Below are positions 38,027-46,183 of a stretch of 64,000 bases of DNA, in pieces. The stretch is from Thalassobaculum litoreum DSM 18839 (GTDB taxonomy: Bacteria; Pseudomonadota; Alphaproteobacteria; Thalassobaculales; Thalassobaculaceae), in assembly GCF_900102465.1 (NCBI RefSeq), contig NZ_FNBW01000006.1:62001-126000 (forward strand). The letters are read 5' to 3'. Numbering within the stretch: position 1 is the first letter of the stretch; the number at the start of each line of letters is the position of its first letter. The translations under genes were made by a program, and so were the position numbers. Below the pieces are notes generated by a model that saw nothing but the letters and a program-made list of their open reading frames with translations, ran no database searches and was not told the origin of the DNA.

Positions 38027-38943
38027 GCGAGAACGCTGCTTACGGGAATAACGGCAATGGCAACGGCAGCTCCGACCGGGGGCCGCTGGTCGAGGCCTGG
38101 CGCACGCTGATGCGCTCGGTCGGGCTCGGCCGCAACGGGACCTCGGCGGTCAGGGCCTCCCTGGAGGAGCTGATCGACGAGAACGGCGAGGACGCCTCGC
38201 CGATCGACCCGCATGAAGGGGCGATCATCCGCAACGTGCTCGGCCTGCGCGACATCACCGCCTATGACGTGATGGTGCCGCGCGCCGACATCGTGGCGGT
38301 CGATCAGGCGACGCGCCTGACCGATCTCTCGCGGCAGATGAGCGAAGTCGCCCACAGCCGGATTCCGGTCTATCGGGACTCCCTGGATGACGTGATCGGC
38401 ATGGTCCACATCAAGGACGTGCTGGCCCATCTGAACCGGGGCGACGACGTGGCCGCCGGGGCGCTGGCACGCGAGATCCTCATCGTCGCGCCGTCCTCCC
38501 GCGCTCTCGACCTGCTGCAGGAAATGCGCATGACCCGGCGCCACATGGCGCTGGTGGTCGACGAATACGGCGGCATCGACGGGCTGATCACCATCGAGGA
38601 TCTGATAGAGGAGATCGTCGGCGACATCGTCGACGAGCACGACACCGAGGAAGGGCCCAAGCTCTCCGAGCGGTCCGACGGCACCATCGTCGCCGACGCC
38701 CGGGCCACGGTGGAGGAGCTCGAGGTGATCGCCGGCCAGTTCCTCACCGACGACGAGCGCGAGGAGATCGACACCCTGGGCGGCCTGGTGTTCAGCCTGG
38801 CCGGCCGCGTCGCCACCAGGGGCGAGGTGATCCGTCATCCCAGCGGGATCGAATTCGAGGTCATGGATGGCGATCCGCGCCGTCTGCGCCGCCTGAAAGT
38901 GCGCATGGTCCAGCCGAACGCCGCCGATCGTGCCGCCGAGTGA
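38023..38943 (+). CDS. corC: CBS-pair protein of the CorC/TlyC (hemolysin-like) family
   Basis: A 306-residue soluble protein. Two CBS motifs are visible (ITAYDVMVPRADIVAVDQAT, then ILIVAPSSRALDLLQEMRMTRRHMALVVDEYGGIDGLITIEDL), followed by a CorC_HlyC domain with the terminal VMDGDPRRLRRLKVRM. Relatives affect Mg/Co efflux. The N-terminal Asn/Gly-rich stretch (residues 5-17) is unordered. It overlaps ybeY by 4 bp and lnt by 14 bp. Confidence 0.92.
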   Translation: MSENAAYGNNGNGNGSSDRGPLVEAWRTLMRSVGLGRNGTSAVRASLEELIDENGEDASPIDPHEGAIIRNVLGLRDITAYDVMVPRADIVAVDQATRLTDLSRQMSEVAHSRIPVYRDSLDDVIGMVHIKDVLAHLNRGDDVAAGALAREILIVAPSSRALDLLQEMRMTRRHMALVVDEYGGIDGLITIEDLIEEIVGDIVDEHDTEEGPKLSERSDGTIVADARATVEELEVIAGQFLTDDEREEIDTLGGLVFSLAGRVATRGEVIRHPSGIEFEVMDGDPRRLRRLKVRMVQPNAADRAAE

Positions 38944-40528
38944 CGGCGCCGCGCGCGGCCGCCGGTGGGTCGTCCCCCTAGCCGGACTGGTCGCGGGGGC
39001 CGCCACCGGCCTGTCCCTGGCGCCGTTGCATCTGCTGCCCTTCGCGTTCGGCCATGCGGCCCTGCTGGCCGTGGTCGCGCAGGCGCCGAGCGCCCGTTCC
39101 GCGGCGTTCCGCGCCTGGCTCTGGGCGCTCGGATATCATGTCGCCGGCCTGCACTGGATCGCCAATGCGATGCTGGTGAATGCGGGCGAGCACGCCTGGC
39201 TGATCCCCTTCGCCAATCTCGGGCTGCCGGCGGTGCTGGCGCTCTATGCGGCGCTCGCCGGAGGCTTGGCGCGGCGCCTGTTCGGCGGCGGCTGGCCGCT
39301 CTGGCTCGGCCTCGCCGCCCTCTACACTGCGGCGGAATGGGTGCGCGGCCACGCCTTCACCGGCTTTCCCTGGAACCTGCCCTCCGCCACGGTGGACGGC
39401 TGGCTGCCGCTGCTTCAGCCGGCCTCCCTGGTTGGCAGCTACGGGCTCAGCCTGCTGGTCCTGCTGGTCACCATGGCGCCGGCGCTGTGGCTGGATGGCG
39501 GCGTCTCCCGCCGGGTCCGTCTGACCGGCTCCGCCGCCGCGACCCTGCTGCTGGTGGCGATGGTCGGCTGGGGGGTGGCGCGCGAGGCCGCGATCCCGCG
39601 GATCGCCGACCCGGACGGCGCCGTCCCCGGAGTCGTGGTGCGGGTGGTCCAGGGCAACGTGCCCCAGCGCGACAAATGGAATCCGCTGCTGAAACCGGAA
39701 CATCTGGGACGCTACATCGCGCTCAGCGACCCGTCCCGCCCGGCCGATCTGCGGGCCCCGGGACTGGAGCCGTCCGCCGCGCCGACCGTGGTGGCCTGGC
39801 CGGAAACGGCGGTGGCCCATCTGATCGGCGACGCGCCGGACCTGATGGCCGCCCTCGCCCGTGTCGCGCCGGCCGAGGGCAGTCTGATCTTCGGCGCACC
39901 GCGCGTCGCCCGGATCGGCCGTCTGTCCGAGGTCTATAACAGCGTCTTCGCCCTCGACGCCGGCGCCGAGACCTCCTGGACCTTCGACAAGGCGCATCTG
40001 GTGCCCTTCGGGGAATACGTGCCCCTGCGCGACGTGCTGCCGGTCAATCCGATCGTGCAGAGTCGCCGCGACTTCACGCCGGGGCCGGGGCCGCGGACGC
40101 TCGAGCTGAAGGGCGCGCCGCCGGTTTCGGTGCTGATCTGTTACGAAGCGATCTTCCCCGGTGGGGCGGTGGATCCGGACCACCGCCCGGCCTGGCTGCT
40201 GAATGCCACCAACGACGCCTGGTTCGGCCGCTGGAGCGGCCCCTATCAACACCTGGCGATCACCCGGCTGCGGGCCATCGAGCAGGGCCTCCCGATGATC
40301 CGGGCGGCGAATACCGGCGTATCCGCAGTGATCGATCCGGCCGGGCGAATTGTCGCAAGCATCGGCATCGGCGTGACCGCCAGTCTGGATACGCCGCTGC
40401 CCGCGGCGCTGCCGGTACCGCCTTTCGGCTTTATTGGTGATGTCCCCATAGTTCTTATGGTCGTATTGCTGCTGGCCGTTGCAGCATACGGGCGATTTCG
40501 GACCGGTCGAAGAACTCCCGCGAATTGA
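38930..40528 (+). CDS. lnt: Apolipoprotein N-acyltransferase Lnt
   Basis: An inner-membrane enzyme of 532 residues that adds the third acyl chain to lipoproteins. About six N-terminal helices and one C-terminal helix flank a periplasmic nitrilase-like domain. The catalytic triad is E292 (VAWPETAV), K354 (FDKAHLVPFGEYVPLRD) and C404 (VLICYEAIFPG), matching E. coli E267/K335/C387 in order. The GTG start lies inside corC, 14 bp before its stop. It is the last gene of the miaB operon. Confidence 0.95.
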   Translation: MPPSDGAARGRRWVVPLAGLVAGAATGLSLAPLHLLPFAFGHAALLAVVAQAPSARSAAFRAWLWALGYHVAGLHWIANAMLVNAGEHAWLIPFANLGLPAVLALYAALAGGLARRLFGGGWPLWLGLAALYTAAEWVRGHAFTGFPWNLPSATVDGWLPLLQPASLVGSYGLSLLVLLVTMAPALWLDGGVSRRVRLTGSAAATLLLVAMVGWGVAREAAIPRIADPDGAVPGVVVRVVQGNVPQRDKWNPLLKPEHLGRYIALSDPSRPADLRAPGLEPSAAPTVVAWPETAVAHLIGDAPDLMAALARVAPAEGSLIFGAPRVARIGRLSEVYNSVFALDAGAETSWTFDKAHLVPFGEYVPLRDVLPVNPIVQSRRDFTPGPGPRTLELKGAPPVSVLICYEAIFPGGAVDPDHRPAWLLNATNDAWFGRWSGPYQHLAITRLRAIEQGLPMIRAANTGVSAVIDPAGRIVASIGIGVTASLDTPLPAALPVPPFGFIGDVPIVLMVVLLLAVAAYGRFRTGRRTPAN

Positions 40529-40562
40529 TTGGAATTAAATCAGTTTGGCCGATTTGAGGACG

Positions 40563-40590
40563 TTGACTGAATACAATTGTATGGTCTATG
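40563..40590 (+). promoter_or_regulatory. Promoter with palindromic operator before the XRE regulator
   Basis: TTGACT (40563-40568) and TCTATG (40585-40590) are 16 bp apart, and the perfect palindrome ATACAATTGTAT (40571-40582) fills most of the spacer in an unusually AT-rich 100-bp gap. Autoregulation by the downstream regulator is likely. Confidence 0.55.
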
Positions 40591-40629
40591 AGTCCTAGGG
40601 TTATTTGGTTAACGAAATCAGAGGTTCGC

Positions 40630-41082
40630 ATGGCGAACGACCGCCCAGGGCGCCGTCGGGTCGGCCGTCCGCCTACGGCTACGAATCCGAATCCTATCGA
40701 TATCCATGTCGGCACACGGGTTCGCCTGCGCCGCACTCTGCTCGGAATGAGTCAGGAGCGCCTGGGTGAAGCATTGGGCCTTACCTTCCAGCAGGTCCAG
40801 AAGTACGAACGGGGCGCCAACCGCGTCGGCGCCAGTCGCCTGTTCGAGCTGGCCAAGGCCCTGGGCGTGCCGGTGTCGTACTTTTTCGACGACATGCCGG
40901 GCGAGGATGGTGTCGAGCCGTCCGTCCCGGCCGCCGGCCCGATCGAAGAGGATCCGATGCGCCGCCGCGAGACGATCGAGCTGGTGCGGGCGTATTACCG
41001 GATCACCGACGACACCGCCCGGCGACGGCTCTACGAGCTGATGCGATCCATCGCCGGATCGATGGACGGCGAGAAGCCCTGA
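40630..41082 (+). CDS. XRE-family regulator, PraR-like
   Basis: A 150-residue protein with a conserved HTH: VGTRVRLRRTLLGMSQERLG, then LGLTFQQVQKYERGANRVGA and LFELAKALGVPVSYFFDDM. This block is nearly invariant in alphaproteobacterial regulators related to PraR of rhizobia, which controls surface adhesion and other traits. The C-terminal ~45 residues form a helical segment (RRRETIELVRAYYRITD). AGAGG lies 7 bp before the ATG at 40630; an upstream in-frame start at 40588 lies in the promoter. The gene stands before metK, as in many relatives. Confidence 0.88.
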   Translation: MANDRPGRRRVGRPPTATNPNPIDIHVGTRVRLRRTLLGMSQERLGEALGLTFQQVQKYERGANRVGASRLFELAKALGVPVSYFFDDMPGEDGVEPSVPAAGPIEEDPMRRRETIELVRAYYRITDDTARRRLYELMRSIAGSMDGEKP

Positions 41083-41254
41083 GGCGCCTCCGCCTCCCGT
41101 CTGCGCGCGTGCCAGGGGCCGCCGCTCGGCTTTCCCCTTGACCCGGACCGGCATTCGCGCAAAAACGCCGGCCCGGTACAGTCCGCCGCATGCGTCCATT
41201 GCAGCGGATCCCAAGCGTTGATTTCCGCGACAATCGAGCATCCCGGAGGCCCCG

Positions 41255-42421
41255 TTGAGTCAAGCCAGCTACCTGTTCACAAGTGAATCCGTGTCCGAGG
41301 GGCACCCGGACAAGGTCTGCGACCGGATCTCCGATACGGTGGTCGATCTCTACATGGGCGCCGATCCCGGCAGCCGCGTGGCTTGTGAGACCCTGGCGAC
41401 GACCAATAAGATCGTGCTCGCCGGCGAGGTCCGCGGTCCCTCCAGCGTCACCCACGAGGTGATCGAGGAGGCGGTGCGTGCCGCGGTGAAGGATATCGGC
41501 TACGAGCAGGACGGCTTCCATTGGAAGACCGCCAGCCTGGAGAACGTCCTGCACGAGCAGTCCGTCGACATCGCCGTCGGCGTCGACGCGGCCGGCAACA
41601 AGGACGAGGGTGCCGGCGACCAGGGCATCATGTTCGGCTACGCCTGCACCGAGACCGACGTGCTGATGCCGGCGCCGATCCATTTCAGCCACGAGATCCT
41701 GCGTCGCATGGCGGTGGCCCGCAAGAACGGCACCGCCAAGGGTCTGGGCCCGGACAGCAAGAGCCAGGTCACCCTGCAATACGAGAACGGCAAGCCGGTG
41801 CGCTGCACCTCGGTGGTCGTCTCGACCCAGCATGACGCCGACCTCTCCCAGGAGCAGGTGCACGAGCTGGTTCTGCCCTTCGTGCGTGAGGTCATGCCGG
41901 ACGGCTGGGTGGACGAGGACACGGTCTACTACATCAACCCGACCGGCCGCTTCGTGATCGGCGGTCCCGACGGCGACTGCGGTCTGACCGGCCGCAAGAT
42001 CATCGTCGACACCTATGGCGGTGCCGCCCCCCACGGCGGCGGCGCCTTCTCCGGCAAGGACCCGACCAAGGTCGACCGTTCGGCCGCCTACGCCGCGCGC
42101 TGGGTCGCCAAGAACGTGGTCGCCGCCGGCCTGGCCGAGAAGTGCGTGCTGCAGGTCTCCTATGCCATCGGCGTGTCGCATCCGCTGTCGATCTTCGTCG
42201 ACACCTACGGCACCAACACGGTGGACGAGGAGAAGCTCTCCAAGGTCATCAGCGAGATGGTCGACCTGTCGCCGCGCGGGATCCGCGAGCGCCTGGCGCT
42301 GAGCAATCCGATCTACGCGCCGAGCGCGGCCTACGGCCATTTCGGCCGCAAGCCGGACGACGCGGGCCGCTTCACCTGGGAGCGTCTCGATCTGGTCGAC
42401 GAGCTGAAGGGCGCGTTCTAA
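41255..42421 (+). CDS. metK: S-adenosylmethionine synthetase
   Basis: Makes SAM from methionine and ATP; 388 residues, normal length. Visible signatures are [18 protein letters not shown] at the start, [12 protein letters not shown] and [19 protein letters not shown]. The TTG start has a full GGAGG 6 bp before it. The 172-bp leader was read for a SAM riboswitch, and no fold I recognise was found. Confidence 0.97.
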   Translation: MSQASYLFTSESVSEGHPDKVCDRISDTVVDLYMGADPGSRVACETLATTNKIVLAGEVRGPSSVTHEVIEEAVRAAVKDIGYEQDGFHWKTASLENVLHEQSVDIAVGVDAAGNKDEGAGDQGIMFGYACTETDVLMPAPIHFSHEILRRMAVARKNGTAKGLGPDSKSQVTLQYENGKPVRCTSVVVSTQHDADLSQEQVHELVLPFVREVMPDGWVDEDTVYYINPTGRFVIGGPDGDCGLTGRKIIVDTYGGAAPHGGGAFSGKDPTKVDRSAAYAARWVAKNVVAAGLAEKCVLQVSYAIGVSHPLSIFVDTYGTNTVDEEKLSKVISEMVDLSPRGIRERLALSNPIYAPSAAYGHFGRKPDDAGRFTWERLDLVDELKGAF

Positions 42422-42441
42422 GCCGCGCGTCCTGATCATTG

Positions 42442-42464
42442 GGCGGCCGGAACGTCCGGCCGCC
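42442..42464. terminator. Hairpin between metK and trmB
   Basis: A perfect 10-bp stem, GGCGGCCGGA / TCCGGCCGCC, with loop ACG lies 20 bp after the metK stop. It has no T-tract, so termination may be weak or this may be an RNA-stability element. Confidence 0.5.
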
Positions 42465-42489
42465 GGACCGGAACCGTACCAGTAGGGCC

Positions 42490-43203
42490 ATGTCCGACCA
42501 CGGTGAAGAGCGGCTGTTCTTCGGCCGGCGCAAGGGGCGTCCCCTGCGCGCCGGCATGCAGCGCCGCGTCGACGAGGATCTCGTGCCGCGCCTGGTGCCG
42601 GTGGAGACCGCCCCGGCCAACGCCACCGACCCGAGGGATTGGTTTCCGCAGCCACCGCGCGCGGTCTGGCTGGAGATCGGCTTCGGCGGCGGCGAGCATC
42701 TGGCCTGGCAGGCGCAGCACAACCCGGACATCGCCCTGATCGGCTGCGAGCCGTTCGTCAACGGCGTGGCGTCGCTGCTGCGCCACCTGGACGACGTGGA
42801 GGGCGACCGGGTCCGCATCCATCCCGACGACGCCCGCGACGTGCTCGACGTGCTGGCGCCGCAGAGCCTGGAGCGGATCTTCGTCCTGCACGCCGATCCC
42901 TGGCCGAAGCGCCGCCACCATTACCGCCGCATCATCCAGCACGAGACCGTCGCCCGGTTCTACGAGCTGCTCAAGCCGGGCGGCATCCTGCGCATGGCGA
43001 CGGACGACCCGGGCTATCTGGTCTGGATCCTGGCCCGGATCACCGCCCATCCGGATTTCCGCTGGACCGGGACGTCGATGGCGGATTTCACCGAGCGCCG
43101 GGACGACTGGCCGGAAACCCGCTACGAGGCCAAGGCGAAGCGCGAGGGCCGGATGCCGGCCTATCTGGAGTTCCGCAAACCCGCGCAAACCTGCCAAGGA
43201 TAG
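42490..43203 (+). CDS. trmB: tRNA (guanine-N7)-methyltransferase TrmB
   Basis: Methylates G46 in the variable loop of tRNA with SAM. The 237-residue protein has the opening [20 protein letters not shown], the SAM-binding strand [16 protein letters not shown], and the catalytic block [18 protein letters not shown] start at the ATG at 42490, which has AGTAGGG upstream, not the in-frame start at 42439, which lies in the metK-trmB hairpin region. It ends just before the rimP operon promoter. Confidence 0.95.
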   Translation: MSDHGEERLFFGRRKGRPLRAGMQRRVDEDLVPRLVPVETAPANATDPRDWFPQPPRAVWLEIGFGGGEHLAWQAQHNPDIALIGCEPFVNGVASLLRHLDDVEGDRVRIHPDDARDVLDVLAPQSLERIFVLHADPWPKRRHHYRRIIQHETVARFYELLKPGGILRMATDDPGYLVWILARITAHPDFRWTGTSMADFTERRDDWPETRYEAKAKREGRMPAYLEFRKPAQTCQG

Positions 43204-43234
43204 GTGCGGGCGAGGCCGCTACCGCACGCCGGAC

Positions 43235-43263
43235 TTGCAGCCGGAAGCGGTCTGCGATATATC
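43235..43263 (+). promoter_or_regulatory. Sigma-70-like promoter of the rimP-nusA-infB operon
   Basis: TTGCAG (43235-43240), a 17-bp spacer and TATATC (43258-43263). The predicted transcript starts near 43270, with the terminator-like hairpin at 43295 falling within its leader. Confidence 0.7.
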
Positions 43264-43294
43264 AACGGCTCTTCAATCGGACTATTGATCGGGG

Positions 43295-43317
43295 GTGGGC
43301 CAGCGGCCCACTTTTTT
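43295..43317 (+). terminator. Intrinsic terminator in the rimP operon leader (attenuator candidate)
   Basis: GTGGGCC-AGC-GGCCCAC is a perfect 7-bp stem followed at once by six T. It lies about 25 nt after the predicted transcription start and 36 bp before rimP. A small upstream inverted pair, TCAAT / ATTGA (about 43273-43289), may fold first. Since NusA acts at such hairpins, feedback on its own operon is plausible. Confidence 0.8.
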
Positions 43318-43352
43318 GTTGGTGCCGCCGCCGGTCGCAGGTGAGGACAAGG

Positions 43353-43853
43353 GTGGACCCACATATCCGGCGCATCGAAGGAATCGTGACCCCGTCGATC
43401 GAAGCCATGGGCTTCGAGGTCGTGCGGGTCATGATCACCGGTGGTCAGCGGCCGACGCTGCAGATCATGGCCGACCGGAGCGACGGGTCGATGATCTCGG
43501 TCGACGACTGCGCCGAGATCAGCCGGACGGTGTCCGCCGTGCTCGACGTGGAGGACCCGATCTCCGGGGAATACACGCTGGAGGTCTCCTCGCCCGGGAT
43601 CGACCGGCCGCTGACGCGGCTGAAGGATTTCGAACGCTGGGCCGGGTTCGAGGCGCGGGTCGACATGGACGTGCCGATCGACGGCCGCAAACGCTTCAGC
43701 GGCCGGATCAAAGGCGTCGCGGACGACCGGGTGCAGGTCGAGCTGGACGAAAAGGCGGGGACGGTGGACCTGCCGTTCGAGGGAATTTCGCGGGCGAAGC
43801 TCGTGCTGACCGATGCACTGCTCGACGCCAGCCGGCCCCAGGGGCAGGGCTGA
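43353..43853 (+). CDS. rimP: Ribosome maturation factor RimP
   Basis: A 166-residue factor for 30S subunit assembly. Family parts are [39 protein letters not shown] and [25 protein letters not shown]. The GTG at 43353 has AGGTGAGGACAAGG upstream and gives a normal length; the frame runs open far upstream without a better start. It is the first gene of the rimP-to-rpsO operon, 79 bp before nusA. Confidence 0.95.
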   Translation: MDPHIRRIEGIVTPSIEAMGFEVVRVMITGGQRPTLQIMADRSDGSMISVDDCAEISRTVSAVLDVEDPISGEYTLEVSSPGIDRPLTRLKDFERWAGFEARVDMDVPIDGRKRFSGRIKGVADDRVQVELDEKAGTVDLPFEGISRAKLVLTDALLDASRPQGQG

Positions 43854-43932
43854 CGGCCGAAAGGCCGGGACAGGGTTAAGGGAGTAACCGGTGCGGGTCC
43901 GCCCGCCGGGTTGATAGAGGACGAACAAGCCG

Positions 43933-45504
43933 ATGGATATCGCCACGACACCGAAGCTGGAGCTGATCCAGGTCGCCGATGTGGTCGCCCGGGACAAGGG
44001 GATCGATCGCGAGGAAGTGCTGATCGCCATGGAACAGGCGATCCAGAAGGCCGGCCGGTCGAAATACGGCCCCGACCACGATATCCGCGCGACCATCGAC
44101 CGGCGCACCGGCGACATCAGCCTGAAGCGCTGCACCACGGTGGTCGAGGAGGTCGAGGACGAGTTCGCCGAGATCACCCTGGAGCAGGCGAAGAAGATCG
44201 ATCCGGCCCTGGAGGTCGGCTCGGTCATCGACGAGCCGCTGCCGCCGATCGATTTCGGCCGCATCGCCGCCCAGACCGCCAAGCAGGTGATCGTCCAGAA
44301 GGTCCGCGAGTTCGAGCGCAAGCGCCAGTTCGAGGAATATGACGGCCGCTCCGGCGAGATCATCAACGGCGTGGTCAAGCGCGTCGAGTACGGCAACGTC
44401 ACGGTCGAGATCCCGCGCGCCGAGGCGGTGCTGCGCCGCGACCGGCTGCTGCCGCGCGAGACCTTCCGCCAGGGCGACCGCATCCGCGCCTATATCGAGG
44501 ACGTGCGCGAGGAGCAGCGCGGCCCGCAGATCTTCCTGTCGCGCACCCATCCGGAATTCATGCGCCAGCTCTTCCGCCAGGAAGTGCCGGAAGTCTACGA
44601 CGGCATTATCGACATCAAGTCGGTGGCCCGCGATCCGGGTTCCCGCGCCAAGATCGCGGTGATCTCCTACGACAGCTCGATCGATCCGGTCGGCGCCTGC
44701 GTCGGCATGCGCGGCTCCCGCGTCCAGGCCGTCGTCGGCGAGCTGCAGGGCGAGAAGATCGACATCATCCCGTTCTCCGACGATCCGGCGACCTTCGTGG
44801 TGAACGCCCTGGCGCCGGCCGAGGTGTCCAAGGTGGTGCTCGACGAGGACCAGGGCCGCATCGAGGTCGTGGTGCCGGACGAACAGCTCTCGCTGGCCAT
44901 CGGCCGCCGCGGTCAGAACGTCCGCCTCGCCTCCATGCTGACCGGCTGGGATATCGACATCCTGACCGAGCAGGAGGAGTCGGACCGCCGCCGCGAGGAG
45001 TTCCGTCAGCGGTCTGAATCCTTCATCGGCGCCCTCGACATCGACGACGTCATCGCCGGCCTGCTGGTCGCCGAGGGCTTCGCCTCGGTGGAGGAGATCG
45101 CCTATACCGAGATCGACGATCTGGCCGAGATCGAAGGCTTCGACGCCGACATCGCCGAAGAGCTGCGCACCCGCGCGTTCAACTTCGTCGAGGCCGAGCG
45201 TCAGCGCCACGACGAGCGCCGCCGCGAGCTGGGCGTGACCGACGATCTGGTCGAGCTGGAGATCTTCACGCCGGCCATGCTGGTCACCCTGGGCGAGAAC
45301 GGGGTGAAGACCCTGGACGACCTGGGCGACCTGGCCAGCGACGAGCTGCGCGAGATTCTGCCCGATGCCGGTTTCGACGAGGACGCGGCCAACCAGATCA
45401 TCATGGCGGCCCGCGCCCATTGGTTCGAAGACGAAGACGGTGCGGAAACGAATGCCGGGGTGGACGCGGCGGCCGAGGAGAGCGATCCTGAGCCGACGGC
45501 ATGA
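43933..45504 (+). CDS. nusA: Transcription termination/antitermination factor NusA
   Basis: A 523-residue RNA polymerase-binding factor. In order: the N-terminal RNAP-binding domain, S1 domain (around GEIINGVVKRVEYGNVTVEI), KH1 and KH2 (DPVGACVGMRGSRVQAVVGEL and LSLAIGRRGQNVRLASMLTGWDID), then two C-terminal helix-hairpin-helix repeats (for example VEEIAYTEIDDLAEIEGFDA). The acidic C-terminus is normal for the group. The 3' end overlaps the proposed start of the ylxR gene. Confidence 0.97.
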   Translation: MDIATTPKLELIQVADVVARDKGIDREEVLIAMEQAIQKAGRSKYGPDHDIRATIDRRTGDISLKRCTTVVEEVEDEFAEITLEQAKKIDPALEVGSVIDEPLPPIDFGRIAAQTAKQVIVQKVREFERKRQFEEYDGRSGEIINGVVKRVEYGNVTVEIPRAEAVLRRDRLLPRETFRQGDRIRAYIEDVREEQRGPQIFLSRTHPEFMRQLFRQEVPEVYDGIIDIKSVARDPGSRAKIAVISYDSSIDPVGACVGMRGSRVQAVVGELQGEKIDIIPFSDDPATFVVNALAPAEVSKVVLDEDQGRIEVVVPDEQLSLAIGRRGQNVRLASMLTGWDIDILTEQEESDRRREEFRQRSESFIGALDIDDVIAGLLVAEGFASVEEIAYTEIDDLAEIEGFDADIAEELRTRAFNFVEAERQRHDERRRELGVTDDLVELEIFTPAMLVTLGENGVKTLDDLGDLASDELREILPDAGFDEDAANQIIMAARAHWFEDEDGAETNAGVDAAAEESDPEPTA

Positions 45505-46165
45505 ACCGACGAGCCGGGACGATGACAGCGAACGCCGCTGTTTCGTCACCCGCGAGGTTCAGCCGCGCGGTGGGCTGATCCGCTTCGTTGTGGGTCCGGA
45601 CGGCGCGATCGTCCCGGATATCGACGAGCGGCTCCCGGGCCGTGGGCTCTGGGTCTCCGCCGATCGGGGGGCGCTCGAGCAGGCCGTGGTCAAGCGGCTC
45701 TTCGCCCGGGCGGCCAAGCGGTCTGTTACGGTGGATCCCACCCTGACGGACCGGGTCGAGGGGCTGCTCACGCGGCGCTGCGTGCAGACGTTGTCGCTGG
45801 CGCGGCGCGCCGGTGGCGCGGTCGCCGGCCAGACCAAGGTGCGCCAGGCCCTGGAGGCGGGGCGTGCCGGCGTTCTGGTCGAAGCGGGCGACGGCGCCGA
45901 GGATGGCCGGGCCCGGTTGCGGGCCCTGGCCGGGACGCGACCGGTGGTCTCGTGCCTCTTGGCGGCGGAGATCGCCGAAGCATTCGGGCGCGACCATACG
46001 GTGCACGCGTTCGTGGACTCCGCGGGGCCGCGCGCCGGCCTGTCGGACCGTTTGCTGCGTGACGCGGCGAGACTTGAAGGTTTGCGGCACGAAAAGGTCG
46101 CATCAGATGTGGGCCCCGGCTTGGAAAACCATGCCGGGACGTGTATTCAGGGCGCCAAGTACTGA
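45452..46165 (+). CDS. YlxR-family RNA-binding protein fused to an L7Ae-like domain
   Basis: A DUF448/YlxR domain (RRCFVTREVQPRGGLIRFVVG, then LPGRGLWVSADRGALEQAV) is followed by an L7Ae-like RNA-binding region (LLTRRCVQTLSLARRAGGAVAGQTKVRQALEAGRAGVLVEA). The fusion between nusA and infB is standard in alphaproteobacteria. The start is uncertain: the ATG at 45452 gives 237 residues and overlaps nusA by 53 bp, while the CTG at 45488 has a better Shine-Dalgarno (GAGGAG, 8 bp away) and starts just before the conserved part. Probably acts in RNA or ribosome metabolism. Confidence 0.88.
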   Translation: MPGWTRRPRRAILSRRHEPTSRDDDSERRCFVTREVQPRGGLIRFVVGPDGAIVPDIDERLPGRGLWVSADRGALEQAVVKRLFARAAKRSVTVDPTLTDRVEGLLTRRCVQTLSLARRAGGAVAGQTKVRQALEAGRAGVLVEAGDGAEDGRARLRALAGTRPVVSCLLAAEIAEAFGRDHTVHAFVDSAGPRAGLSDRLLRDAARLEGLRHEKVASDVGPGLENHAGTCIQGAKY

Positions 46166-46183
46166 TGGCCTGCCCGTTGACGG

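Noticed and set aside
41083-41254. SAM riboswitch before metK
   Set aside because: The leader has short GC-rich pairings only; no SAM-I, SAM-II or SAH aptamer core could be traced.
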